Below are positions 17,753-26,180 of a stretch of 64,000 nt of DNA, piece after piece. The stretch lies in contig NZ_CP137891.1 in NCBI RefSeq assembly GCF_033547075.1, positions 1,612,001 to 1,676,000 on the forward strand, read 5' to 3'. Source of the stretch: Flavobacterium ardleyense. Lineage in GTDB: Bacteria; Bacteroidota; Bacteroidia; Flavobacteriales; Flavobacteriaceae. Numbering within the stretch: the first letter of the stretch is position 1; each line of letters starts with the position of its first letter. Both the position numbers and the translations under genes were made by a program. Under the pieces are notes generated by a model. That model saw only the letters and a program-made list of their open reading frames with translations. It did no database searches and was not told the origin of the DNA.

Positions 17753-20700
17753 TTATTTTTTAAAGGCTACAATAAAACAACTTCCCTTACCCAATTCACT
17801 TTCTACTGTAATTCCTCCACCCATACTAGTGACCTGAGATTTTACTAAATATAATCCTAAGCCTTTACTATCTGGATAATCGTGAAAACGCTGATATAAG
17901 CCAAACAATTTATCTCTATTTCTCTCCAAATCAATTCCAACGCCATTGTCTTCAAATCGCAATATAATTTCGTCTCCAATATCTTCCGACGATATATTTA
18001 TTTCTAATTGCCGACTAGAATCACTATAACGAATAGCATTTGTAATCAAATTTAAGAAAATACTTTCTATATATGTCTTGTTTGCTGTTAAAAATGGCGC
18101 CTTTGTTGTGTCAATTGTGATTTTAGGCGCATAAAGGCTAATTGTATAGCTTAATTGGTCTAAAATATTTTGAAGAGCATCTTTAATGATAATCTGCTCT
18201 CTCTTAATCGATAAATTATCTTTAATAATTACTATATTAATAAGATCGTTGATTGTTTGATTTAATAAATGAGTTGATTTTGAAAAGCCATCAATAATTT
18301 CTTTTAAATCTTCATCTTCAATTACAATATCGTCAATTAAATTGAGCAAACCAATCAAATTTGAAAGCGGTGCTCGAAGATTGTGCGATGTAATGTAAGA
18401 AAACTGTTTTAAATCATTGTTATGTCTAGTCAATTCCTGTATCAAATGTTCCTTTTCTTTTTCTTGTTCTTTTTGATTTGTAATATCAGATTGTAAGGAA
18501 ATCCAGTGAGAATGCTCTCCTTGATTATTAGATACGGGAATCATAGAAAAACGTGCCCAATATTCCTCTCCATTTTTTCGACGATTTAGCGCTTCAAAGA
18601 CAAATTCTTTATTAAATTCCTCAGCTCTTAAGAGAATAGTTTGTTGTTCTACCATGGCATTTTTGCCTAGGAACATTTGTGGTGATTGCCCTACTACTTC
18701 ATCAAATTGATAGCCCGTCATTTTTGAAAAAGCAGGATTTGCGTAGACAATTTTTGGCAAGGCGTAAATGCTTCGGGGCGTTTCGGTGATGATAACTGCG
18801 TCGTTTGCTTGAGTAATGGCCGCGCTCAATAGTTTTAGTCGCTCTTCCTCAATTTTCGAATGGGTAATGTCTTGCATTGAGCCTATCATTCGTACTGCTT
18901 TTCCTTCGCTATTCTTTTCCAAAAATCCACGATCTAATACATATTTATATGTGCCGTCTGCGCACTTTAGTCGATACTCATCGTGCCATTTTTCTGTTTT
19001 CTGTTCTAGAAAATTATATAATTTGACCGATACACGGATACTATCTTCTGGATGTACATTACTAAACCACCAAGTTGAGGTTTCTTCGATATCTTCCTTT
19101 TTATAACCATATGTTTCAAAAATTCCCTTATTCCAACTCACAACATCGGTCACAACATTCCAATCCCAAATGGTGTCGTTAGTTGCTTTGGCAACCATTT
19201 CATAACGTTCTCTCGATGTTCTGGTTTCGGTGATTGCTCTATTTTTTGCAACTAGCACCCCCACCAGATTCGTTATTCTCTCTACTAATACTTCCTCAAT
19301 CTCGTCGGTTTCAATAAATTCTGTAAAAAGTAGAACAACATTTGCAATTGTCTCATTTTCTTTATTTACTGCAGGCGAAGTCCAAAAGTACTTTACATTA
19401 AAAAGATTTGTAACTTCAATCGTTTCAGCCCAACGCTCGCTTTCAGAAATCTTTCCACGGTGTCCCACCTTGTCACAGAGAGGATTTATAGTTTTACTAT
19501 GTTCTGCAATTTCACGTACAAAATAGTTATTATGATCTCTCTGACTAATGCTTTCTATATGTCCATGATCACTCATCGTTAAAACCATACATTTGGTGTT
19601 TGGAATTAATTCCTCCATTTTACACTCTAAGTATGCAATCACTTCACAGAAATCGATAGTCTGTGCAGCGTTCATTTCGTAAACCTGCTTTTCGAGAGCG
19701 ATTAATGCGTTTTGTGCCGTAACTTCAGTGATATCTGTAAGTGCACCAATTCGCTTGTAGGGTTTACCATTTTGCACGAATATGCGATATCGCTCCAGAA
19801 TAGTTTGATATCTGTTATTTGATTTAAGTATTCTATATTCATCAACAAATGGCTTTTGATGGGTAGTAGTAAGGCTTGTCTTAAACTTCTTAATCAAGCG
19901 TTGCTTATCATCAATATGTATCTTTTCGAGATATTGGGCAAAATATTCTTCAAGATATTCACCTTCTATAAAGCCATAGATTCCATCTTTATTCGAAGTA
20001 AATAATAATTTTGATTCGGGAAAATATTCGTAGATAGTCGAATTTGTGGCTTGGGCAATTGCGCTAAAACGTTCATTATTCTCAAGCCTAAAGGCATCTT
20101 TAATTTCCTGACTAGGATGCACCTTAATGTCGACAATAAATTGACCTTCTACTTCACAATCTTTAAAAAAATTTGCTTGAAAGATTTCAAAACTTCCACT
20201 AGCGCTGAGAAATCGTATCGGGTGCAGTGTTATGATTTCTTCTTGATCCAGCAAAGCAGCTAAATTCTCTAATTGCCAGTGATCGTCCTTGTGTACATAA
20301 TCTCGAAGATTTTTCTTAGAAAGACATTCGTTATTTAATTCTAATTTCTCAATTAGTCCCCTACTAGTTTGTTTAAAATCAAGTTTGGAGGTTAATGCGC
20401 TAACGAGACTTCCGTAGTAATTACTAAGAACATCAAAAAACTTGTTTTTATAAGCAGAACTCACATCGTCCCGACCATTATTCTTTCGACTTAAAACATT
20501 GTAAATGCTTTGCTGTAATTGTTGGGTTGAGTAAAAAGTATTGGTCAGAATTTCGCTAACTCCCAACTCAATTAATTGCTGGGTAAAAAAATAATCCGCG
20601 CTTGTACAAAATACAATTGCGGCATTATCTGAAGTTATATTCGAAATATTGTTGCGTTGAGCCACTACTGAAAGATCGAAGCAATTATCGAAAAGCATAA

Positions 20701-20872
20701 AAACAGTGCTTTCATCGGTAAATTCTTCCGAAACTGCATAATCACTTAAACAGTCAAATGATAGGAATCTAGATGATGAAAAAACTTTGTCGAGATGCTG
20801 TATTAAATCGAGTTTTTCTTGCTCGTGGCTATTTATTATAATAAACGAGGGATTTGGGGTCTTTGACGTCAT
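17753..20872 (-). CDS. Multi-sensor PAS/GAF histidine kinase
   Basis: A 1039-residue sensor kinase without obvious membrane segments, so probably cytosolic. In order: a receiver-like N-terminal region (about 1-130) that looks degenerate because no clear acceptor motif is seen; a PAS domain (about 255-385); a GAF-like region (about 400-545); two further PAS/PAC modules (about 553-680 and 682-805). Then come a HisKA helix pair with the phospho-histidine in SHNLRAPLSNL (near residue 827) and a HATPase domain with N, G1 and G2 boxes (NAIRY, DNGVGID, GLGLYLVK). It is followed after 10 bp by a single receiver. The signal is unknown; multiple PAS domains often sense redox, light or small ligands. 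Confidence 0.92.
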   Translation of the reverse strand: MTSKTPNPSFIIINSHEQEKLDLIQHLDKVFSSSRFLSFDCLSDYAVSEEFTDESTVFMLFDNCFDLSVVAQRNNISNITSDNAAIVFCTSADYFFTQQLIELGVSEILTNTFYSTQQLQQSIYNVLSRKNNGRDDVSSAYKNKFFDVLSNYYGSLVSALTSKLDFKQTSRGLIEKLELNNECLSKKNLRDYVHKDDHWQLENLAALLDQEEIITLHPIRFLSASGSFEIFQANFFKDCEVEGQFIVDIKVHPSQEIKDAFRLENNERFSAIAQATNSTIYEYFPESKLLFTSNKDGIYGFIEGEYLEEYFAQYLEKIHIDDKQRLIKKFKTSLTTTHQKPFVDEYRILKSNNRYQTILERYRIFVQNGKPYKRIGALTDITEVTAQNALIALEKQVYEMNAAQTIDFCEVIAYLECKMEELIPNTKCMVLTMSDHGHIESISQRDHNNYFVREIAEHSKTINPLCDKVGHRGKISESERWAETIEVTNLFNVKYFWTSPAVNKENETIANVVLLFTEFIETDEIEEVLVERITNLVGVLVAKNRAITETRTSRERYEMVAKATNDTIWDWNVVTDVVSWNKGIFETYGYKKEDIEETSTWWFSNVHPEDSIRVSVKLYNFLEQKTEKWHDEYRLKCADGTYKYVLDRGFLEKNSEGKAVRMIGSMQDITHSKIEEERLKLLSAAITQANDAVIITETPRSIYALPKIVYANPAFSKMTGYQFDEVVGQSPQMFLGKNAMVEQQTILLRAEEFNKEFVFEALNRRKNGEEYWARFSMIPVSNNQGEHSHWISLQSDITNQKEQEKEKEHLIQELTRHNNDLKQFSYITSHNLRAPLSNLIGLLNLIDDIVIEDEDLKEIIDGFSKSTHLLNQTINDLINIVIIKDNLSIKREQIIIKDALQNILDQLSYTISLYAPKITIDTTKAPFLTANKTYIESIFLNLITNAIRYSDSSRQLEINISSEDIGDEIILRFEDNGVGIDLERNRDKLFGLYQRFHDYPDSKGLGLYLVKSQVTSMGGGITVESELGKGSCFIVAFKK

Positions 20873-21414
20873 TTAGTAATTAATAGGTATAGAGAATGAA
20901 ATAAAGCGCAAATTGGCGCAGTGATAAAATAAAATTTGGCATTTTATCAAATATACGTTTTAAAGTAAAGTCACAACACCAAGAATTGAAGTTTCGAAGA
21001 TAAATCAGATTATTTGTACAAGATTTGCAAAGTTTATAGTGAAGCACTCTTTCTGTCGCGAAAATATATCTCTAAATCTACAAAGCTTGATGTCTGGCTA
21101 AGCTAATATTATTTTTTCAAACGTAAATTTAAAGAATTATCCTGTATATCGTGGGCAAAAAAGATGAATTCATTTTTAAAACCTTCGCAATAAGCTTATT
21201 TTGTCAAGTACAGCTTATTTTTCAAGCTCGATTTACCTAGTCATTTCTTTATTTTTTTAACAATTTAATGTAAAGAAATCAATATTATAAGCTGCCAAAA
21301 ATCATTTTTCAAATCTTAAGTCGTGAGACTCAACATTTTTGATAAAAAACAACCTTAAATATAATAAAAAAGTAAAAAAGAAATGACTACATTTGCACCC
21401 ACAAAAAATATTAG
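20873..21414. other. 542-bp divergent intergenic region (kinase / typA)
   Basis: No gene is visible. On the kinase side, the minus strand carries TATATTTG at 20948-20955, a consensus -7 element. It is followed within the presumed leader by the inverted repeat GATAAAAT (20923-20930) / ATTTTATC (20941-20948). On the typA side, TACATTTG at 21388-21395 is a -7 element 19 bp before the ATG. The roughly 430 bp between are AT-rich with no open frame, clear repeat or RNA-like fold that I can support. Confidence 0.5.
21388..21395 (+). promoter_or_regulatory. -7 promoter element for typA
   Basis: TACATTTG matches TAnnTTTG and lies 19 bp before the start codon; no clear -33 TTG is visible. Confidence 0.5.
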
Positions 21415-23211
21415 ATGGAATCTATCAGAAACATTGCAATTATTGCCCACGTCGATCACGGTAAAACTACCGTTGTAGACAAAATTATGTACCATTGTCA
21501 ACTATTTCGTGAAAACGAAAATACAGGAGATTTAATTCTTGACAACAATGACTTAGAGCGTGAAAGAGGTATTACCATTACTTCGAAGAACGTTTCGGTA
21601 ATGTATAAAGGAACAAAAATCAACATTATTGACACTCCTGGTCACGCCGATTTTGGTGGTGAGGTAGAACGTGTATTAAATATGGCCGATGGTGTGTGTC
21701 TTCTTGTAGATGCATTTGAAGGACCAATGCCACAAACACGTTTTGTACTTCAAAAAGCACTTGATCTAGGACTTAAACCTTGTGTTGTTATCAATAAAGT
21801 TGATAAAGAAAACTGTACGCCAGAAGAAGTTCATGAAAAGGTTTTTGACCTTATGTTTGAACTAGGTGCTACAGAAGAGCAACTTGACTTCCCAGCAGTA
21901 TACGGTTCTGCAAAAAATAACTGGATGTCTACCGATTGGAGAGTTCAGACTGAAAATATTGAGCCGCTTTTGGATATGGTTATTGCAAATGTACCTCCTC
22001 CAAAAGTTTCAGAAGGTACTCCACAAATGCTTATTACATCTTTAGATTTCTCAGCATTTACAGGACGTATCGCAATTGGTCGTCTAGAAAGAGGTGTACT
22101 TAAAGAAGGAATGCCAATCTCTCTTGTAAAAAGAGATGGATCTGTAATGAAAACTCGTATCAAAGAACTTCATACTTTTGAAGGTCTTGGTCGTAAAAAA
22201 GTTCAAGAAGTAATTGCAGGAGATATTTGTGCAATTATTGGTGTTGATGGGTTTGAAATTGGTGATACAATCGCTGATTATGAAAATCCTGAAGCTCTAA
22301 AAACAATTGATATTGACGAGCCTACAATGAGCATGTTGTTTACAATTAACGATTCTCCTTTCTTCGGAAAAGAGGGTAAATTTGTAACTTCTCGCCACAT
22401 TAGAGAGCGTCTTACTAAAGAATTGGAAAAAAACTTAGCGATGAAATTGGGTGAGACTGATTCAGCAGATAAGTTTATGGTCTTTGGACGAGGTGTACTT
22501 CACTTATCTGTTCTTATCGAAACGATGAGAAGAGAAGGATATGAACTTCAAATTGGACAACCACAAGTTATTATCAAAGAAATTGATGGTGTAAAGTGTG
22601 AACCAATTGAAGAATTAACAATCGATTTACCTGAAAATCTTTCTGGTAGAGCAGTAGAATTTGTATCACTTCGTAAAGGTGAAATGCTTTCTATGGAAGG
22701 AAAAGGAGAACGTATGATTATCAAATTCAACATTCCATCTCGTGGAATCATTGGACTTCGTAACCAACTTCTTACAGCAACTGCAGGTGAGGCGATTATG
22801 TCACACCGTTACATCGGATATGAGCCTTTCAAAGGTGCTATTCCAGGTCGTAACAACGGTTCGCTAATCTCTATGGAAAACGGAAAAGCAATTCCTTATT
22901 CTATCGACAAATTGCAAGATCGTGGTAAATTCTTCGTTCACCCGAATGATGAAATTTACGAAGGTCAAGTAATTGGAGAAAACTCTCGTAGCGATGATAT
23001 GAGTGTCAATGTTACTAAAATGAAGAAACAATCAAACGTTCGTTCTTCTGGAAATGATGAAAAAGCGAGAATTATCCCGCCAATTATTTTCTCTCTTGAA
23101 GAAGCGTTGGAGTATATTCAGAAAGATGAGTACGTTGAGGTTACACCAAAATCAATCCGTATCCGTAAGATTTATTTGACAGAAACTGATAGAAAGAGAT
23201 TTAAAATCTAA
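21415..23211 (+). CDS. typA: Translational GTPase TypA/BipA
   Basis: A 598-residue ribosome-associated GTPase of the EF-G superfamily, linked to ribosome assembly and stress or cold adaptation. The G motifs are intact: AHVDHGKTT (residues 11-19), the switch region [16 protein letters not shown] and NKVD. EF-G-like domains II, III and V follow, along with the BipA-specific C-terminal domain that begins near [13 protein letters not shown]. Length matches the family. The gene is monocistronic with its own promoter and a terminator that runs into repeat copy B. Confidence 0.97.
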   Translation: MESIRNIAIIAHVDHGKTTVVDKIMYHCQLFRENENTGDLILDNNDLERERGITITSKNVSVMYKGTKINIIDTPGHADFGGEVERVLNMADGVCLLVDAFEGPMPQTRFVLQKALDLGLKPCVVINKVDKENCTPEEVHEKVFDLMFELGATEEQLDFPAVYGSAKNNWMSTDWRVQTENIEPLLDMVIANVPPPKVSEGTPQMLITSLDFSAFTGRIAIGRLERGVLKEGMPISLVKRDGSVMKTRIKELHTFEGLGRKKVQEVIAGDICAIIGVDGFEIGDTIADYENPEALKTIDIDEPTMSMLFTINDSPFFGKEGKFVTSRHIRERLTKELEKNLAMKLGETDSADKFMVFGRGVLHLSVLIETMRREGYELQIGQPQVIIKEIDGVKCEPIEELTIDLPENLSGRAVEFVSLRKGEMLSMEGKGERMIIKFNIPSRGIIGLRNQLLTATAGEAIMSHRYIGYEPFKGAIPGRNNGSLISMENGKAIPYSIDKLQDRGKFFVHPNDEIYEGQVIGENSRSDDMSVNVTKMKKQSNVRSSGNDEKARIIPPIIFSLEEALEYIQKDEYVEVTPKSIRIRKIYLTETDRKRFKI

Positions 23212-23230
23212 AACTATTTTTTATATAAAT

Positions 23231-23262
23231 TAAAGCCATTCCTAGTGAGTGGCTTTTTTTTT
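23231..23262 (+). terminator. Terminator of typA
   Basis: AAAGCCA pairs with TGGCTTT around a short CTAGT-containing loop and is followed by a long T-run that merges into repeat copy B. Confidence 0.8.
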
Positions 23263-23420
23263 GGAGCTATTTCCCGCTTTCTGCTACAATCTGCAAGCGC
23301 AAATTCCTTGTGCACATTCGCGGCAAGGATCCCGATAGCTATCGGGACTATGGTCGCTCTTGCCGCGCAGTGCCCAATGTCATTTGCCACTTGCAGGATT
23401 TCCACGTCAATCGGGGCTAG
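23263..23420 (+). repeat. Hairpin-cored intergenic repeat, copy B (long nested stem)
   Basis: The left half GGAGCTATTTCCCGC (23263-23277) and the right half ending CAATCGGGGCTAG (to 23420) match copy A, but the core is an unrelated, much longer hairpin. The stem is built from CTGCAAG (23291-23297)/CTTGCAG (23390-23396), GCAAAT/ATTTGC, ACATT/AATGT and CGCGGCAAG (23319-23327)/CTTGCCGCG (23359-23367). Inside lies an 18-bp perfect palindrome TCCCGATAGCTATCGGGA (23330-23347). The element sits between the typA terminator and the insertion sequence, whose target duplication begins 10 bp after the repeat ends. Confidence 0.8.
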
Positions 23421-23460
23421 AAATTCTGGCTTAATACGGATCAAGAACAAAACTTGGGGA

Positions 23461-24309
23461 TTAGGCAAATAGTTTGGTCAATCTGAAAAGGAAAAAATCT
23501 ACCTTTCTGACGCCTCTAAATTGATTTCTAAATGCTTTTATTTTGGCATTAAAAGATTCGGCTCCGGCGTTTGTACTTCTTCTTTCAAAATAATTTAAGA
23601 TCGAGTCATAATTGATTTTGATGGTATTCATAATGGTATTGAAACTCTTAATATCTAACTTCTCTACTTCATTATACCAATGTGCTAGTTTTGTTATGGC
23701 TATTGACTTTAGAGTATTGTGATTGTAAATAGTTCTAAGTTTTTGACTTAGATCATATACTGTTTTAATTTCCGGATGTTCTTCGAAGAGGATGTCAGCT
23801 CTTGCTTTCTGAGTCTGCGTCCACTTATTTTGAGATTTATACAATAGAAATCGGCCTCTACTAAGTAATTGCTTTGGTGAATCACCATTTGAATATTCAT
23901 TAATAATTAGTTGTGTTTTAGAGGACTTTGCTTCGGCTATAGCGGTATTTTCTTTGTCTAGAGCCAACCATTTTAATTTGATTCGAACTTCTTGAACAGC
24001 TTCCAGAGCTAACTTCTGGACATGAAAACGATCGGTAACTTGTATGGCTTTTGGAAAAGCCTTTTTTGCTATCAACTTCATGCTGTTTGCCATATCCAAG
24101 GTAATTTCGGTCACTTGATTGCGCAGTTTCAAATCTATTTTTTGCAAGTGATCAATGACGACATCAGATTTTGTTCCTGCAAGAATCGCTACTATGGCTC
24201 CTTTCTTCCCTTTTGCAGCCTTGTTGGTTACTACCGTATAAAGTTCACCCATAGATAGATTCACTTCATCAATAGAAAGATGCTTGCCAATGTTTTCGGG
24301 AAAAAGCAA
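23461..24309 (-). CDS. ISL3-like transposase, main (catalytic) frame
   Basis: This frame carries the DDE domain: SIDEVNLSMGELYTVV holds the first Asp, VTDRFHVQKLALEAV the second, and RSTNAGAESFNAKIK the Glu. It ends in FRLTKLFA. The coordinates begin at a TTG (24309), but the reading frame is open up to 24453 and the extra residues (for example YFGVNGKKLQRQYKKHLSNF) look like genuine transposase sequence without any ATG, GTG or TTG. The protein is therefore probably made as a fusion with the upstream frame by a +1 (or -2) frameshift within 24436-24453, where the two frames overlap. Total open frame is about 330 residues. Confidence 0.8.
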   Translation of the reverse strand: MLFPENIGKHLSIDEVNLSMGELYTVVTNKAAKGKKGAIVAILAGTKSDVVIDHLQKIDLKLRNQVTEITLDMANSMKLIAKKAFPKAIQVTDRFHVQKLALEAVQEVRIKLKWLALDKENTAIAEAKSSKTQLIINEYSNGDSPKQLLSRGRFLLYKSQNKWTQTQKARADILFEEHPEIKTVYDLSQKLRTIYNHNTLKSIAITKLAHWYNEVEKLDIKSFNTIMNTIKINYDSILNYFERRSTNAGAESFNAKIKAFRNQFRGVRKVDFFLFRLTKLFA

Positions 24310-24433
24310 CCACTCACTGGCATGATTTCCTTGATTCCAGGTTGAGAAGTTACTGAGATGCTTTTTGTACTGTCTTTGAAGCTTTTTACCGTTGACTCCA
24401 AAATAGAAGCCGATAGTATGACAATCATTTGCT

Positions 24434-24787
24434 CTAGTATCGATTAATCTCTTTTAAAAAAGCCGCAAACTCAAGAGTCATGCGGGTTCCTTGCGCTATT
24501 AAATTCCAGTCACGCTGTATGATTTCGTTGGTGTTTTTATCAGTCCAACGCCGTCTTTTAATATGTAAATACACCAATTTGCCTCTTAAGGGAAAATCTT
24601 GTATGGTAACTTCATTTAGAAAACCTTTTGAGATTAAAATACGCTCTTTATCTTTGGTTGGTACGCTGTTTCTTTCGTCAAAAAACAGATGCATTTTTTC
24701 CTCTTCAATTATAGAATTCTTTAAATCAAAGTGTTCGACAAGAAATTCAGGAAGGATTAATTTTAACAATTCTAAGTAGTTGTCCAA
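24434..24787 (-). CDS. Transposase N-terminal region (first frame of the IS)
   Basis: A 117-residue reading frame that starts close to the right end of the insertion sequence. It resembles the separately annotated N-terminal region of ISAon1-type transposases: an opening acidic helix (LELLKLILPEFLVEHFDL), a central LRGKLVYLHIKRRRW segment that looks DNA-binding, and an ending TLEFAAFLKEINRY. It overlaps the main transposase frame by about 18 bp in a different frame. The arrangement suggests a frameshifted fusion, but a disabling single-base change cannot be excluded from one copy. Confidence 0.75.
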   Translation of the reverse strand: MDNYLELLKLILPEFLVEHFDLKNSIIEEEKMHLFFDERNSVPTKDKERILISKGFLNEVTIQDFPLRGKLVYLHIKRRRWTDKNTNEIIQRDWNLIAQGTRMTLEFAAFLKEINRY

Positions 24788-24824
24788 GGGTAAACTTTTT
24801 ACTGTAAATGTCGTAAAATTTATT

Positions 24825-24834
24825 CCCCCCCCCC
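24825..24834. repeat. C10 homopolymer inside the IS right end
   Basis: Ten consecutive C residues sit inside the right inverted repeat, where the left end has only GGGG. In this low-GC genome it stands out. It may be a slippage expansion or an assembly uncertainty. Confidence 0.6.
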
Positions 24835-24939
24835 AACATTTGAGATTGATCCCTTAATACGGTGTTCGCAATCTAAGACCAAACTGAAAAGTATTAGAAA
24901 AGTAAAAACTCGTTAGTTTCAACTACTTAAAAATCAAAG

Positions 24940-25031
24940 CACACTATTATAATGTAAATGGTAAAGCATACTCTATCACAATTTGAATTTGCTAGTCAAA
25001 ATTTATTGGCACAGTATTAGAATGTGCCAAT
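24940..25031 (+). promoter_or_regulatory. Repeated and palindromic sites upstream of the DUF4476 gene
   Basis: CACACTATTATAATGT (24940-24955) recurs as CACAGTATTAGAATGT (25010-25025), 14 of 16 bases identical and 70 bp apart. The second copy lies inside a perfect inverted repeat ATTGGCAC (25005-25012) / GTGCCAAT (25024-25031) with an 11-nt spacer. The inverted repeat ends 26 bp before the ATG, so it could be an operator or a leader hairpin. Confidence 0.5.
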
Positions 25032-25057
25032 AATAACAACCATTAAAACCTAGCATT

Positions 25058-25984
25058 ATGAAAGCGAACTTTACTATTTTACTTGCATTCTTTAGCCTTG
25101 GCATTTTTGCCCAAGAGGCAGGAAAGGTTGGCGAACTCATAAAGAATGAGGCCAAAACTAGCGAGATGCAAACCGAACAAGCAAATAGGCGACCTAATAG
25201 TCAAGGAGCGCAAACTGCGAATGGAAAACGACCTAAATCAAATCGTCCAGTTCCGCAAAATAACAATGACTATCGTTGGAATTTCAACTACGGAAACTCT
25301 GAAGTATTCTTGAGAATTCCTGAATACGGAAGATTCACCGTAGAAATTGGAGATCAGATTATGAGCAATGAGTCTGGAAAATTCAGATTTTTCGACCTTA
25401 AAGGTGGAAGTGTTCCAATTGCAATCTACGACGAAAACTTTCTGATTTATAGGACTCGAATCGTATTGAGAAACAATACTAGAACAGTTTTGGATTTCTT
25501 TTCAGATAAAGGTTTGTATCTATTAGGAAACTTTCCACAACCCAAGCAAGCCTACGGTTTCAATGAGTGGGATGATATTTGGAACAACCCATATTCTGGT
25601 CAAGGAAGCCAATGGAATAATAATTTTGGGAATGACGGGAACTATAATCATCAAGGATACTACAACAATCAAGGAGGCGAACATTATTATGCAGCTGTAA
25701 TGAACGATCAAGAATTCACACAGTTTTTAAAAGCCTTACAGCGTGATGCGAGTTTTGATGATAGCAAGATTGCAATGATTCAAAATGTGGCACAGCATAC
25801 TTCTTTCAAAGCAGTTCAGGTTTACGAATTAGTAAAAACGCTTAGTTTCGATAAAGGGAAAGTGCAATTAGCGAAGGAACTTTACAGCAAGTGTGTTGAC
25901 AAGAAAAATTATTACCAAGTCTTTGAAGCCTTGAGTTTTGATAGTTCAAAACGCGAACTGAATGATTATATAGCCGGCAGATAA
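25058..25984 (+). CDS. DUF4476-containing exported protein
   Basis: A 308-residue protein with an N-terminal signal peptide (about 18 residues, ending LGIFAQ). A Gln/Asn/Pro-rich linker follows (about 25-70). The central region has short beta segments (about residues 75-160, including FLRIPEYGRFTVEIGDQIM), and an Asn/Gly/Gln-rich spacer covers about 178-207. The C-terminal helical DUF4476 domain (about 210-308) has two repeats around ALQRDASFDDSKIAMIQ and ALSFDSSKRELNDYI. DUF4476 is common in Bacteroidota secreted proteins, and its role is unknown. It is preceded by the repeated/palindromic sites at 24940-25031 and ends at a strong terminator. Confidence 0.8.
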   Translation: MKANFTILLAFFSLGIFAQEAGKVGELIKNEAKTSEMQTEQANRRPNSQGAQTANGKRPKSNRPVPQNNNDYRWNFNYGNSEVFLRIPEYGRFTVEIGDQIMSNESGKFRFFDLKGGSVPIAIYDENFLIYRTRIVLRNNTRTVLDFFSDKGLYLLGNFPQPKQAYGFNEWDDIWNNPYSGQGSQWNNNFGNDGNYNHQGYYNNQGGEHYYAAVMNDQEFTQFLKALQRDASFDDSKIAMIQNVAQHTSFKAVQVYELVKTLSFDKGKVQLAKELYSKCVDKKNYYQVFEALSFDSSKRELNDYIAGR

Positions 25985-25988
25985 AAAG

Positions 25989-26020
25989 AATAAGGGGAAA
26001 CGATATTTTCCCCTTATTTA
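25989..26020. terminator. Terminator of the DUF4476 gene
   Basis: AATAAGGGGAAA and TTTCCCCTTATT form a 12-bp stem around a CGATAT-type loop, followed by T-rich sequence. Confidence 0.85.
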
Positions 26021-26074
26021 TTATTTAGCACATAGCGAAAATATACGTTCATAGATTAGGCAATACTACAACAC

Positions 26075-26175
26075 AACAATCTTAAATTATACAACCATAC
26101 ATTATACAATCAAACAACCATACAATATACATTTATACATTATACATTTATACAACAATACATTATACAACCATA
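26075..26175. repeat. AT-rich degenerate tandem words (CATACATTATACAA type)
   Basis: About 100 bp are made of variants of TACATTATACAA and TACATTTATACA. A similar word (CATACATTATACAATA) also occurs near 391-406. It lies just after the 3' end of the T9SS protein gene on the minus strand. It looks like low-complexity slippage sequence and has no coding frame. Confidence 0.5.
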
Positions 26176-26180
26176 CAATT

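Larger units (their letters stand above)
23438..24852 (-). mobile_element. ISL3-like (ISAon1-type) insertion sequence
   Basis: The 1415-bp element is bounded by imperfect terminal inverted repeats starting GGATCAA at both ends. The left end continues AGAACAAAACTTGGGG and the right end (reverse complement) continues TCTCAAATGTTGGGG. It is flanked by the perfect 8-bp direct repeat CTTAATAC at 23430-23437 and 24853-24860. Eight-bp target duplications are known for the ISL3 family. Two overlapping frames on the minus strand encode the transposase. A C10 homopolymer lies just inside the right end (24825-24834). Confidence 0.85.

Noticed and set aside
23214..23468. 84-codon minus-strand frame through repeat copy B
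   Set aside because: It is a by-product of the GC-richer repeat; a similar spurious peptide appears from copy A. No start context or homology is recognisable.
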